From MGIIb-O5 sp036154155 (GTDB taxonomy: Archaea; Thermoplasmatota; Poseidoniia; Poseidoniales; Thalassarchaeaceae): 47,911 nt of DNA. The position numbers and the translations under genes are program-made. Below the pieces are notes generated by a model. That model searched no databases, was not told where the DNA came from, and was given only the letters and a program-made list of their open reading frames with translations. Below, one piece after another: positions 1 to 8,600 of this stretch (the first letter of the stretch is position 1; every line of letters starts with the position of its first letter). The DNA lies in assembly GCA_036154155.1 (NCBI GenBank), contig JAYZLP010000017.1:1-47911 (forward strand), in the 5' to 3' direction.

Positions 1-748
1 CATTGTCCTCTGGCGCATCGTTGTTGCAGTAAGAGTCGACGGTGCTGTCCTTTGCGAAGGCGACGTCACCAGTCCCATCCGACAGGCACTTCACGGCCCC
101 GCCGTACCCGTAGTAAGGAGTTCCCGATTCGGGTATTGAGGCGTTGTCATTGAAATGGCCGAAGATAGTGTTCCTAAGGGTCTCTACGTCATTTGGATCA
201 CCAATTACATTGGCGTACCCATGGCCAATTAGGAAACCCATTGGCATCAGCATGCCCGCTGACTTCAGCCAGCCGGTGTGGCAGGACGTCTTCCCGGAAA
301 GAAGCGCGAATGGGTCCGTGTATGGGTTGTCGTCCAGGTGAGCGGCGGCCATGTCGCTATCTGCCCTGACCCAGGCATGTGCCTCGTAGTAGGTCCTGCC
401 GTCCGACTTCTTATCCGCCCCAAGTACATCTAGATCATACTGTTGCCAGCCCACCCATGCAGATCCGCCATCCATTATTGCTATGTCCGCATTTCCAAAT
501 CTTAGAGCTTCGATCATTGCACCTTCAGAATCCACGCTGTATATCGAAACGTCGTAATTCAGTTTCTCTGACAGGTAATCTGCTAGTAGTTGTGGGTTCT
601 CGTCGATGTTATCGTAATCCGCCTGAACTTCGAACGCGATAGTGAGTTCCCCCTCTCTGCCAGTTTCTTCTTCCCCGCCTATACACCCTGTGAAAACGCA
701 TGAAATCATCATCATTGTCATTAGTGCTGCCATCCTCATTCTTGTCAT
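1..748 (-). CDS. PhnD-like periplasmic substrate-binding lipoprotein (partial, 3' end off the left edge)
   Basis: I translated 249 codons by hand from the ATG at 748-746; the gene continues beyond base 1. The N-terminus has a short basic start, a Met-rich hydrophobic stretch and a lipobox (VFTGC, Cys22), followed by an acidic GGEEE linker, as in an exported lipid-anchored binding protein. The mature part resembles PhnD/SsuA-type phosphate-phosphonate binding proteins of ABC importers: an opening strand (ELTIAFEVQ), then LADYLSEKLNYDVSIY, a 'GNADIAIMDGG' segment and 'TSCHTGWLKSAG', which corresponds to the family's helix-capping ligand loop. Such proteins deliver ligand to a membrane permease and ATPase, which would lie beyond the left edge. 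The true ligand is unknown: phosphonate, phosphite or another small anion would be the family default, but two DtxR-box-like sites at its promoter raise the possibility of metal-linked control. The family call is fairly sure, the substrate is not. Confidence 0.72.
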   Translation of the reverse strand, partial: MTRMRMAALMTMMMISCVFTGCIGGEEETGREGELTIAFEVQADYDNIDENPQLLADYLSEKLNYDVSIYSVDSEGAMIEALRFGNADIAIMDGGSAWVGWQQYDLDVLGADKKSDGRTYYEAHAWVRADSDMAAAHLDDNPYTDPFALLSGKTSCHTGWLKSAGMLMPMGFLIGHGYANVIGDPNDVETLRNTIFGHFNDNASIPESGTPYYGYGGAVKCLSDGTGDVAFAKDSTVDSYCNNDAPEDN

Positions 749-749
749 A

Positions 750-766
750 TTTTGGTCTCCCTAAAC
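750..766 (-). promoter_or_regulatory. Putative operator, downstream copy (DtxR-box-like near-palindrome)
   Basis: On the minus strand the site reads GTTTAGGGAGACCAAAA. It matches the copy at 793-809 at 14 of 17 positions in the same orientation. It covers the expected transcription start of the binding-protein gene, about 25 nt below the TATA-like element, and ends just before the ATG. A repressor bound here would block initiation. Regulator identity is inferred from resemblance to the DtxR/IdeR consensus only. Confidence 0.45.
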
Positions 767-781
767 TTGCGACAAAAATTT

Positions 782-789
782 GGTATATC
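782..789 (-). promoter_or_regulatory. TATA-like element for the binding-protein gene
   Basis: Minus-strand GATATACC, centred about 37 nt before the ATG at 748. It predicts a leader of roughly 11 nt. It sits exactly between the two operator-like sites. Confidence 0.45.
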
Positions 790-792
790 AAT

Positions 793-809
793 TTTAGGTT
801 ACCCTAAAC
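793..809 (-). promoter_or_regulatory. Putative operator, upstream copy (TTTAGG-N4-CCTAAA)
   Basis: The plus strand reads TTTAGGTTACCCTAAAC, with perfect 6-bp arms TTTAGG/CCTAAA. The TTAGGTTA-N-CCTAA core resembles the DtxR/IdeR-type box (TTAGGTTAGSCTAACCTAA). It lies over the BRE position of the minus-strand promoter and immediately upstream of the TATA-like element of the divergent surface-protein gene, so one regulator could act on both. Confidence 0.5.
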
Positions 810-811
810 TC

Positions 812-818
812 CATAATC
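812..818 (+). promoter_or_regulatory. TATA-like element for the 840 gene
   Basis: CATAATC is centred near 815. The predicted start 26 nt downstream is 841, which coincides with the GTG at 840 and supports a leaderless transcript beginning at that codon rather than the in-frame ATG at 861. Confidence 0.4.
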
Positions 819-839
819 TGAAGACGATACAATCATGAT

Positions 840-2891
840 GTGAACTACTCTAGAAGAGTCATGAGGGAGTACGTTGGAGCGTTTTGCATAGCTCTGACAA
901 TGGCAATTGCAATTGCATCTCCATTGATAGTTCAGAACTCCGGAGATACCGAATTAGAAGAAGAGCCGGTAAGGCTTGATCAATTTGGAGGAGGAGGGAG
1001 CCTTGAGGAGCAATGCGGGTCCATAACCTTCGAAAACATGTTCGAATATTCAGCGGCCACTTTTGATGTAATTTTCAATGAGGACTGGGAATCTGCCGAT
1101 GTACGAGCCGTTGCGTGGGTGAATGAGACGCTAGCCGATGACCTCAGAGAATCTATGGACGAATTCATGGAGCTCATTGACCCGCAAAAGGGAGGGGACG
1201 GTTGGTTCTCAACCGATGAGAGAGAGTTCTTCCGAGCACTTGCGAGTGAGTGCATAGAGCATACACTGACCCGAATTGGACTAAGGGATGGCCCTGCACA
1301 CAGAGGTGGCGTAGGCATTGATTGGAAGAACACGAGTTGGGAAGACGATGGAGTCATGATAGAGGAATTCAACATTGTTCCACCAAGGCACTCCCAAATC
1401 AGAGGATGCTCGTCGTCAATAGGTGCGGACTGTGAAGAAGTCCCCGTTATTCCGGACTCAAACAGAGACTGTGACACATCCATCCCCCAGTCAGATGGTT
1501 CGGACGAATGTAGAGTTAAGCTATGGCTGAATGCCACAATGATCATTCCAGGGGTCTCTGACTCCAGCAGTTTCACCCTTGCATTCAACGCCTCCAATAT
1601 GTCCGGAGCGCGCCTGGACTTCACATTCCCCCCTGAAGACGGGCTACGCCTAGACATGTGGGATGAGTGCGAGGGGAGAGACGTGGGGCTGAATGAGTCC
1701 ACCGCGGGAGGGCAGGCCCCAGTACGAGGGGGATGCATCGGAGATGGTTCTTCCAACTACGAGCTGGTCACTAACGATGATGGGAGTCTTACTCTGGAGC
1801 TATATCCAAATGGCTGGAGGGAGGACTGGCCCGAGGGAGAGGACCTGTTCTTTGACTTCACAACTGAGCCGATTCCAGTGGACGACCCCCCTCAGTGGAC
1901 TTCCTCAGCCCCCCCTGACGGAGCGTGGTTCCCCTCTCCCCACTCGGGTGAGTCGACATGGGCATCATGGAGCTCAATTTCTACTTGGTTCACTGATGAA
2001 TCTGGCGTTTCCTCGCTAGACATTCAATGCACTGCTGATCCGTCCATGGAGCTGACCGTGGGCAGTGATAAATCACTGGGGGCGATGATTCCGCCGGGAG
2101 ATGCTCAAGAGGTAGCTTGCGAGGCGGTTGACTCGGCAATGCAGACATCGGGAAGCAGGACATGGCACCTAGGTGTTCCATTCACGGTCTCTACCGATTC
2201 CCAGAAGCTCTCCGATCCACATCCAGTCACCCTAACTCCCGCTGGAGGATGGCCCGACCTTCAAGTCGAGGTCTCTCTTGTTCAGAGCGGGTCTTATCAG
2301 AGCTCAGGGGTTGCGACGCTTTCCGAGGAGGTGACCATCTTGGCGCCTAGCTCGGACATGGTTCCAGGGGATGTTTGGGTCGAAGTCTCGGTTCAGGGGG
2401 ATGGTATCTACCACATGGAGGGACTCTATGATCTCGGCATTACCAAGGAGAGTTCTCCCCCATTGATATCCATATCTGAATCCATGTGGGATGGTTCTCA
2501 ATGGTCGATGCAAGGCCAGTACAGCGACCCTGACGGTGAATCAGTCTCTTTCACGATGAGAGTAGATGGTTCTGCTGCTGGTTCAGTCAGTGTTTCGGGT
2601 AACTCTTGGTCAACGCCGCTGATTGACTTCTCACTATGGGAATCAGGAGAGCACACAGTGGAAATAGAAGGTTGTGATACCTCAAACAAATGCTCAGTAA
2701 CTTCCCAAGTCGTGAACAATTCGATTCTGTTCGAGGTTGACGAGCCAGACTGCGGGGATACCACAAGTTGTTCGCCGACTGACGGTGACGAGGGTGCCAA
2801 TGGGATTGGTGGGCTTCTGCCTGCATCTGGAGTCGTTTCTGTATTGCTCGCATCGGTCGCTGCAATAATGTATGGAAGACGGAGGGACTGA
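840..2891 (+). CDS. Secreted, C-terminally anchored surface protein (unknown function)
   Basis: The protein has 683 residues from a GTG start; an internal ATG at 861 would still leave the signal sequence. Residues about 9-31 form a hydrophobic export signal ending near 'ASPLIVQNSG'. The body is acidic, Ser/Gly/Trp-rich and dotted with Asn-X-Ser/Thr sequons (NES, NTS, NAT, NAS, NMS). It has many paired cysteines and beta-sandwich-like segments in the second half, as expected for an extracellular protein. The C-terminus has an acidic linker (PTDGDEGANG), an LPASG motif, a hydrophobic helix and RRRD. This three-part layout resembles sorting signals processed by sortases or archaeosortases. I recognise no enzymatic domain. 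It heads a plus-strand run: the Gar1 gene begins 3 nt after its stop. Confidence 0.75.
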   Translation: MNYSRRVMREYVGAFCIALTMAIAIASPLIVQNSGDTELEEEPVRLDQFGGGGSLEEQCGSITFENMFEYSAATFDVIFNEDWESADVRAVAWVNETLADDLRESMDEFMELIDPQKGGDGWFSTDEREFFRALASECIEHTLTRIGLRDGPAHRGGVGIDWKNTSWEDDGVMIEEFNIVPPRHSQIRGCSSSIGADCEEVPVIPDSNRDCDTSIPQSDGSDECRVKLWLNATMIIPGVSDSSSFTLAFNASNMSGARLDFTFPPEDGLRLDMWDECEGRDVGLNESTAGGQAPVRGGCIGDGSSNYELVTNDDGSLTLELYPNGWREDWPEGEDLFFDFTTEPIPVDDPPQWTSSAPPDGAWFPSPHSGESTWASWSSISTWFTDESGVSSLDIQCTADPSMELTVGSDKSLGAMIPPGDAQEVACEAVDSAMQTSGSRTWHLGVPFTVSTDSQKLSDPHPVTLTPAGGWPDLQVEVSLVQSGSYQSSGVATLSEEVTILAPSSDMVPGDVWVEVSVQGDGIYHMEGLYDLGITKESSPPLISISESMWDGSQWSMQGQYSDPDGESVSFTMRVDGSAAGSVSVSGNSWSTPLIDFSLWESGEHTVEIEGCDTSNKCSVTSQVVNNSILFEVDEPDCGDTTSCSPTDGDEGANGIGGLLPASGVVSVLLASVAAIMYGRRRD

Positions 2892-2894
2892 GGC

Positions 2895-3344
2895 GTGGCG
2901 TTCTCCGGCAGAGTCACAGAAGTCTCCCACATGGGGGGGCTTCTGGCTTCATTCGAAGGAAGGTCGCCAAATCTCGGAGACACCATCAGAGTTAGCGGCG
3001 GGAAGATACTGGGAAGGGTGGACACTGTAATTGGGCCTGTCGATTCGGGACTAGTTCACATTCACCCACTATTCGATGGAGTTGACTCCAGGAGGGCCAT
3101 AGGTTCGCCTGTTGAAGTGGCGCCAAGGGGTCGTTCCAATAATCGTAGAAGGCAATCTGGCAACAGAGGAAATTCGGCAAGGAGGCATGGACGTGACGGA
3201 GGCAAGGGCAGGAGTTCCGGGCCGAAGAAGAAATGGGATCGTGGCCCCAAACGGGGTGGAGGCGGACATAGGGGTCACTACAAGGGCCATGGACGAGGAA
3301 GCGGGTCCAAGAGAGGGCAATCAAGGGGCCGAGGGAGAAGGTAG
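2895..3344 (+). CDS. gar1: H/ACA ribonucleoprotein Gar1-like protein with RG-rich tail
   Basis: The protein has 149 residues from a GTG 3 nt after the upstream stop. Residues 1 to about 75 look like the Gar1 core beta-barrel: GRVTEVSHMGGLLASFE, then LGDTIRVSGGKILGRVDTV and 'IGPVDSGLVHIHPL', the conserved 'G-V-GPV-P-V' region that contacts Cbf5. In archaea Gar1 joins Cbf5, Nop10 and L7Ae in H/ACA guide-RNA particles that convert uridine to pseudouridine in rRNA. Residues about 77-149 are a low-complexity tail of Arg, Gly, Lys, Ser and His with several RG/GR dipeptides, reminiscent of the GAR domain of eukaryotic Gar1; most archaeal Gar1 proteins are core-only. The tail probably adds RNA affinity. 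A Naf1-type protein or another small RNA-binding barrel is the alternative. Confidence 0.68.
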   Translation: MAFSGRVTEVSHMGGLLASFEGRSPNLGDTIRVSGGKILGRVDTVIGPVDSGLVHIHPLFDGVDSRRAIGSPVEVAPRGRSNNRRRQSGNRGNSARRHGRDGGKGRSSGPKKKWDRGPKRGGGGHRGHYKGHGRGSGSKRGQSRGRGRR

Positions 3345-3350
3345 TATTTC

Positions 3351-4328
3351 ATGGCCAAGAAAGCTGGAACACTGTGGCTCGATGCACTCGAGGCGGAGGA
3401 GTTGGGAGATAGGGATGCTGCCCTAGAGATAAGCCGAGATGTAGTTCATATTGATCCGTCTCACTCGGAGGCGTGGATGATGATAGCAAGGATGGAGTTG
3501 CCAGCAGTTTCCCGAGGCAAGCAAGAGATGCCTGATCTAAACCAGACCTCGAAATCGATGAGCGCTCTGATGAAAGTTACCGAGTTGGACCCCGACAATA
3601 GAAGAGCATGGGACCTTGGAGGCACATTGATGGTAGATCACCTAGGAATGCTCCAGGATGCACTGGGATGGTGGGAGAGGAGGCGTGATGTCGAGCCAAC
3701 GGAGACGACCCCCCTCATCGAGCAGATAGCCATACTAACCAGGATGGGGTACTATGAGGAGTGTGCAGACCTGCTAGAGGAGCTTTTTTCCCCGGAAATG
3801 GATGCTGTTGACGGAGGCAATAGAGTCAGGATGGAGAGAGTGAGTCAGACAGTCGCCCGAGCAACAAAATTGGAATCGGATGAAATTTTCAAGCCTCAGC
3901 AGCCCAAGCATCCGCGTTGGTCGAAAGTGGAGATGCTGAAGGACAAGAAGCCGGTTTCTGAGACTCTCTGGCTATTCCTGTTCGTTGCGCCGCTCTCATT
4001 CTTCATCGGTGTCACGGGAATGATGGCTTTTGGAAACTCGACATGGGGATTCGCCATAGTTTTCCTGATTCTCCTGTCCTCTATCATCCTGATTAGCCGC
4101 CTGACCATGGGCATGCTGCAGAGGGTGAATAGGCATGCATTAGACTTGGAGAGGGCGATTGACTTCGAGACCTCGACTGGTAAGGTGTGCATACCGCCTT
4201 TGATCAGGAGCAGCAAGCTTTACTCTTCCCTGATCCAGAACAAGATGCCGGCAATACAGGAGAGGGTGGCGCTAATCGTCGAGTCAGGGGAGAAGATGCC
4301 TTCGAAGTGGGAGTTGGAGCTTCCCTGA
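3351..4328 (+). CDS. TPR-like membrane protein (unknown function)
   Basis: The protein has 325 residues and its ATG lies 6 nt after the Gar1 stop. Residues 5 to about 175 are helical with TPR-like spacing (DALEAEELGDRDAALEISRDVVHIDPSHSEAW in one unit, 'ELDPDNRRAWDLGGTLM' in another). Two transmembrane helices follow at about 206-226 and 231-249, separated by a very short turn, and a cytosolic C-terminal tail of about 75 residues completes it. Hairpin topology leaves both soluble parts on the same, probably cytosolic, face. The TPR part suggests a scaffold for a protein complex at the membrane. No catalytic motif is visible. It converges on ahcY, with 9 nt between the two stops. Confidence 0.7.
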   Translation: MAKKAGTLWLDALEAEELGDRDAALEISRDVVHIDPSHSEAWMMIARMELPAVSRGKQEMPDLNQTSKSMSALMKVTELDPDNRRAWDLGGTLMVDHLGMLQDALGWWERRRDVEPTETTPLIEQIAILTRMGYYEECADLLEELFSPEMDAVDGGNRVRMERVSQTVARATKLESDEIFKPQQPKHPRWSKVEMLKDKKPVSETLWLFLFVAPLSFFIGVTGMMAFGNSTWGFAIVFLILLSSIILISRLTMGMLQRVNRHALDLERAIDFETSTGKVCIPPLIRSSKLYSSLIQNKMPAIQERVALIVESGEKMPSKWELELP

Positions 4329-4337
4329 AGTTGGATG

Positions 4338-5603
4338 TTAAGTTCCAGCACTGTAGTCAGAGAGGTATTCAATCTGCTCTGCGGTGAGTTCGTCGATCTG
4401 CACATCCGATGCTTCTAGTTTCAGGGAAGCTAGATCCCTGTCTTGATCCGGCGAGATGTCATACACCTGATTGCCGTATGAATCGCCCTCTGAAGCCAGC
4501 CGGCATAGAGCCAGGAATTGGTTCGCGAAGGACATGTCCATGACCTCACTGGGATGCCCCTCAGCGGAGGCCAGATTCACCAGCCTACCCCTGGCAAGAA
4601 GATGGAGTGTACGGCCGTCCCTCATCGAGAATGCCTCGTTGTTCTCCCTTATCGTCCGGACGTCGTCGGCCATTTCTTCAAGGTCGGAGATGCTTACCTC
4701 GCAGTCATAATGCCCGGTATTGCAGACTATAGCGCCATCCTTCATGGAGCTGAAGTGCCTCGCGACTATCACGTCCCTCATTCCAGTGGCAGTGCAGAAG
4801 ATGTCGCCAATTTTCGCAGCATCGTCCATTTTCATTACTCTGAAACCATCCATCACTGCCTTCAGTGCTGGAATCGGGTCAATTTCAGTAACAACCACGT
4901 TGGCCCCCATCCCCCTAGCCCTGGAGGCGAGTCCCCTTCCACAGTGCCCATATCCAGCAACAACGAATGTCTTTCCAGCGAGTAGTACGCTGGTGGCCCT
5001 GATGATTCCGTCCAGGGTTGACTGCCCCGTCCCATGGACGTTATCGAAGTCCCACTTAGTCTCAGCGTCATTGACGGCGATAACCGGGTAGAGGAGCTCT
5101 CCTGCGTCCGCCATGGCACGGAGTCTGTGGACGCCTGTCGTGGTTTCCTCTGTTCCCCCGATTATATCCCTCGCTAGGTCCCGGAACTCGGAGTGGACCC
5201 TGTAAATCAGATCTGCGCCATCATCGAGGGTGAGGGTGGGGGACATTTCCAGGGTCCTGTCTATGCAGTCATAGAACCCCTTGTTATCCTGACCATGCCA
5301 AGCGTGTATGGAGTATCCCTGGGATGCTAGCCAGGCTGCGACATCGTCCTGGGTCGACAGTGGGTTGCACCCCGACCAAGAAATCTCGGCTCCGGCCGCC
5401 GCTAGAGTCTCGATCAAGACTGCGGTCTCCTTTGTTACGTGAAGGCATCCGGCGATTCTCTGGCCCTCCAGCGGCCTCTCTTGGGTTGCCTTAGCCCGCA
5501 GAGCCGCTAATGCGGGCATCCTGCTCCTAGCCCAGTCAACCTTCAGACCGCCGGCTTCCGCTAGGCCTATGTCGGCCACCGTGTAAGGGCCAGAAGTGTC
5601 CAC
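4338..5603 (-). CDS. ahcY: Adenosylhomocysteinase (S-adenosyl-L-homocysteine hydrolase)
   Basis: The enzyme reversibly splits S-adenosylhomocysteine into adenosine and homocysteine and so relieves product inhibition of methyltransferases. The protein is 421 residues from a GTG start, the usual archaeal length; it ends with 'TAEQIEYLSDYSAGT' and lacks the longer C-terminal tail of eukaryotic and many bacterial forms. Visible family motifs are CLHVTKETA near residue 53, WSGCNPLSTQDDVAA, DDGADL, EETTTGVHRL with the catalytic Glu, NDAETKWDFDN with the catalytic Lys/Asp pair, GTGQSTLDGI, and the NAD-binding glycine motif GYGHCGRG near residue 217. It is the last gene of the minus-strand series, 35 nt after the giant surface protein. 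A 12-bp C/G palindrome sits directly in front of its start. Confidence 0.95.
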   Translation of the reverse strand: MDTSGPYTVADIGLAEAGGLKVDWARSRMPALAALRAKATQERPLEGQRIAGCLHVTKETAVLIETLAAAGAEISWSGCNPLSTQDDVAAWLASQGYSIHAWHGQDNKGFYDCIDRTLEMSPTLTLDDGADLIYRVHSEFRDLARDIIGGTEETTTGVHRLRAMADAGELLYPVIAVNDAETKWDFDNVHGTGQSTLDGIIRATSVLLAGKTFVVAGYGHCGRGLASRARGMGANVVVTEIDPIPALKAVMDGFRVMKMDDAAKIGDIFCTATGMRDVIVARHFSSMKDGAIVCNTGHYDCEVSISDLEEMADDVRTIRENNEAFSMRDGRTLHLLARGRLVNLASAEGHPSEVMDMSFANQFLALCRLASEGDSYGNQVYDISPDQDRDLASLKLEASDVQIDELTAEQIEYLSDYSAGT

Positions 5604-5604
5604 G

Positions 5605-5616
5605 CCCCCCGGGGGG
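5605..5616. repeat. Perfect CCCCCCGGGGGG palindrome before ahcY
   Basis: Six C followed by seven G (5605-5617) lies immediately upstream of the ahcY GTG on the minus strand. The G-run there could serve as a strong purine ribosome-binding stretch, while the self-complementarity could hide it in a hairpin. It could also be a homopolymer-prone assembly spot. Confidence 0.5.
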
Positions 5617-5638
5617 GACCTCAGGCTTTCAAGTTGCG

Positions 5639-8600
5639 TTACGCGCCGCCACCACGTTGCTGTTCGTAGTAATTAGCGTAGTATTGCTCGGCATATTGAC
5701 GCGCTTGCTGCTCATCGTATCCAGAGGCCACCATCTGCTGGACATATGCCTCTACTGGGTCCATGGTTTCGACCCCTCCGAACTGTTCCACTGTGTCACT
5801 CTCGACACGGCCTCCGCCTCTGCTCCTCATTACCAGGGTTACGACTACTATCACGATTAGAAGTACGGCACCTCCGATGCCGGCCAACACAGTTGTGCTT
5901 AGGCCGCCGCTCCCACCTGTATCATCGGGACCTTCCGCAGTGGCTGGAACTAGACTGATGTCAATGGTCTCCTCTAAGACGTACCTAGATCCATCTCCCT
6001 CAGTGATTCGTAGATAGATAGTCGCTGCGACACCAGTGTCCAGTTGGTAAAGATCCGAGATGTCCAAGGTGAGAGAGAAACTGTCACCATCGGCTAGCGG
6101 CGTTGTCGTGTTGTACTTTCCAATCGTTCGCTGGGTTATTTTCTGAGATGTCGAGTAGTCCAGAACTGCTGGATCTAATGTTGCCTCTACCACGACGTCG
6201 CTATTCTCTGCTCCCGAGAGGAGGTTTCCAGTGATCACCACCAAGTCGTCCCTCTGAGAGTCTGTCGGCCTTGGAGAAGTGAACTGCGTTAGAGGAGGGT
6301 CGTCCCCGAAGTCCTCGCCAACTACGATGAAGTACATCCTGTGTTTCTCGCTCTGCTTTCCAGCCCTGTCATAGACGATTAGTTCAACCCTTATCTCGTT
6401 CTCCAAGGACGCATCGGGGCTACTGGTGAGATTCCTGAAAGTGTATGTCCACTCGTCTGTTACTGCAGCCGGAATCTGGAACTCGTGGCCCTCTAGAGTC
6501 GGGCTTGAGCTATCCCATGGGTAGTCGAAGAAGACCTTCCACTCGAATAGCTCGATCCCTGACTCGCCCTCGGGGGCGTCTGGATCTGAGCTGTTCTCAG
6601 CGGTGAAGGACAGGCTGATGTCACCAGTATCTGTTAGCCTGACTCTGTAAATGGGCCAGTCCACCCCTGCTACGGTCTTGGATCCGTCCAGTTCTAGGTA
6701 CTCAGAAAGTGCAGGGTTGGAAACTATGCTTGCGGAAGCCAGAGGCCTGAACTCATCAGCCAGTGTGTCATCGGTGACTAGCCTGATGTAGGTAATTCTG
6801 GTGTGCCCCTCCTCATCGTGAAGGTACAGGGTTAGCAGCCACTCGGCACCGATCCTGCAACCTGTTGAGGAGGTGGTGTTGCCGACGCAAAACGAACCAA
6901 GGGTCGGTATCTCAGGCATCAGTTGCTGAGTGTGGCTAACCTCTCCAGAATCAATTACCGAACCATCCCAGCCAGTTACAGAGTCGTTGTTTCCGGAAGT
7001 TAGGGTCCAATCTGCCATCACTCCCTCCACGGTGGTAACGTAGTCGAACTCAAGGTCCGAGTTGCTCTTGATGTACATGGTTGCGTATGCGCCGGTGATG
7101 GTGTCGATAGCTGGCGCCTCTCCGTTGATCGTGAGGTCGTAGCCCTCACCAGCAATTCCGAAGTCTGTTGGGTATGGAGTGAGTCTGTAGTCCAGTAGGT
7201 TGGAAAGAAGCGGTATCTGCTCCCCACCGAACGCCTGTGACACACTCGGGTTTTCAACGTCAATGGTGGTGACTATCATCCCTCCAGCTCCACGATTGCA
7301 AATCGAGAGTAATGATTGGCTATCGTAGGTGTTGTCACGAATCAGGGTGTGGAAGGTCCCCATTGGGTCGCTAATGCGTCCTCCGCAAACCTGTGGTATC
7401 TGCGTGCCCTGGACCTGTGCAGTATCGAGTCCCGACAGGGCGACGTGGGAACCGCCATTGATTGCACTGAAGGCCGATGGGTCAACGTTTCTCAGCAGAG
7501 GGTGGTACTGGTCCACTATGGTTATGCTGTCGCTGTGGATTCTATTGTCGACAGTGAAGTTGACCTGGTTCCTCATTGCGATGTCCATTCCGAACGGGAG
7601 ATTGCTTGGCTGGTATGCATCCCTGTATGGTCCAAGGTGTATCTGAGCCGTTCCCCCATTGATCATGTAATCCTCGAGAGTCTCGGAAACAGAAAGGCCG
7701 TCTGTCTCGCGTGTCTCGGAGAGCTTCTCGTAGTAGTCGCCGTAGTACACGTTGTAGTCCGTCTGCCATGGGAGCAGGACCTTGTCATAGTGCTCTAGCC
7801 AGTCGGGAGTTGCGTACATGTCCCAGTTTTCGAGCTTCATCTGGGTGTAAGTCATGCCCATAGATTCTAGATCGGCCTTTACTCTCTGAAGCCTGTTCTG
7901 ATCTGTCGGATTCGAAAGAACCGCGACATCGATCTGATCATGGAATGTTATGATGAAGAAACGAACGTTTCCGGATGGCTCTATGGTACCGTCTTCCTTC
8001 GTGACATCAGCGGCGAAGCTGATGTTGTACGTATGCCCGTCGACCCACGAGTTGTAGGGCTGACTCCAGTTCGCGAACGCTCTAGCGTGAGGCTGTAGGG
8101 TGAATGGGCCGTTGTCGGCTGAATCCGTGTAAACCTCCTGGTTTGTGTCCAAGTCAACTATAGACATGGAAAGGCCGTACTCGCCCTCAATAACTCCGTT
8201 GAGAAGTGGGACTGAGAAGCTGTGTGCCCGAGCATCATCTATCGGATAGACGCACTTGTATGTGATATCCGTGACGCATTCCATGACATCTGGCTGCATC
8301 AGAGTAATGTCAGCGCTTGCGATACTGAACATGATTGACGAGATGTTGTTTGCTAGATTCACTTCATCAGCGCCATACCAAGCGGTACCGACGGTTGTGT
8401 TGTCTAATATCGTCATGGCGTCGATCTTGTAAATTCCGCTCTGGAAGTCGTGGTTGGCGATAGTGAATCTTGACCACTCTGAAGCATCTAGGCCGTTCAC
8501 TTCCTCGACGTATTCCCCATCGAACTCGAATGTGAACTCCTCTACACGGATGTTATCGATTGCGAATCCGGCCAATCCAGCATTACCGTTGATGCCATCG

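Noticed and set aside
980..1756. Long open frame (258 codons) antisense to the surface-protein gene
   Set aside because: Ser/Pro-rich and without domain motifs; it mirrors the codon bias of the real plus-strand gene, which has a signal peptide and an anchor.
2498..3344. Several minus-strand and alternative-frame open frames over the surface-protein end and gar1
   Set aside because: They arise from the Arg/Gly-rich, stop-poor tail of gar1; none has a family motif or a plausible start context.
7316..7798. 160-codon plus-strand frame inside the giant surface-protein gene
   Set aside because: Antisense to a continuous 2143-codon frame whose sequence has clear calcium-motif and membrane features.
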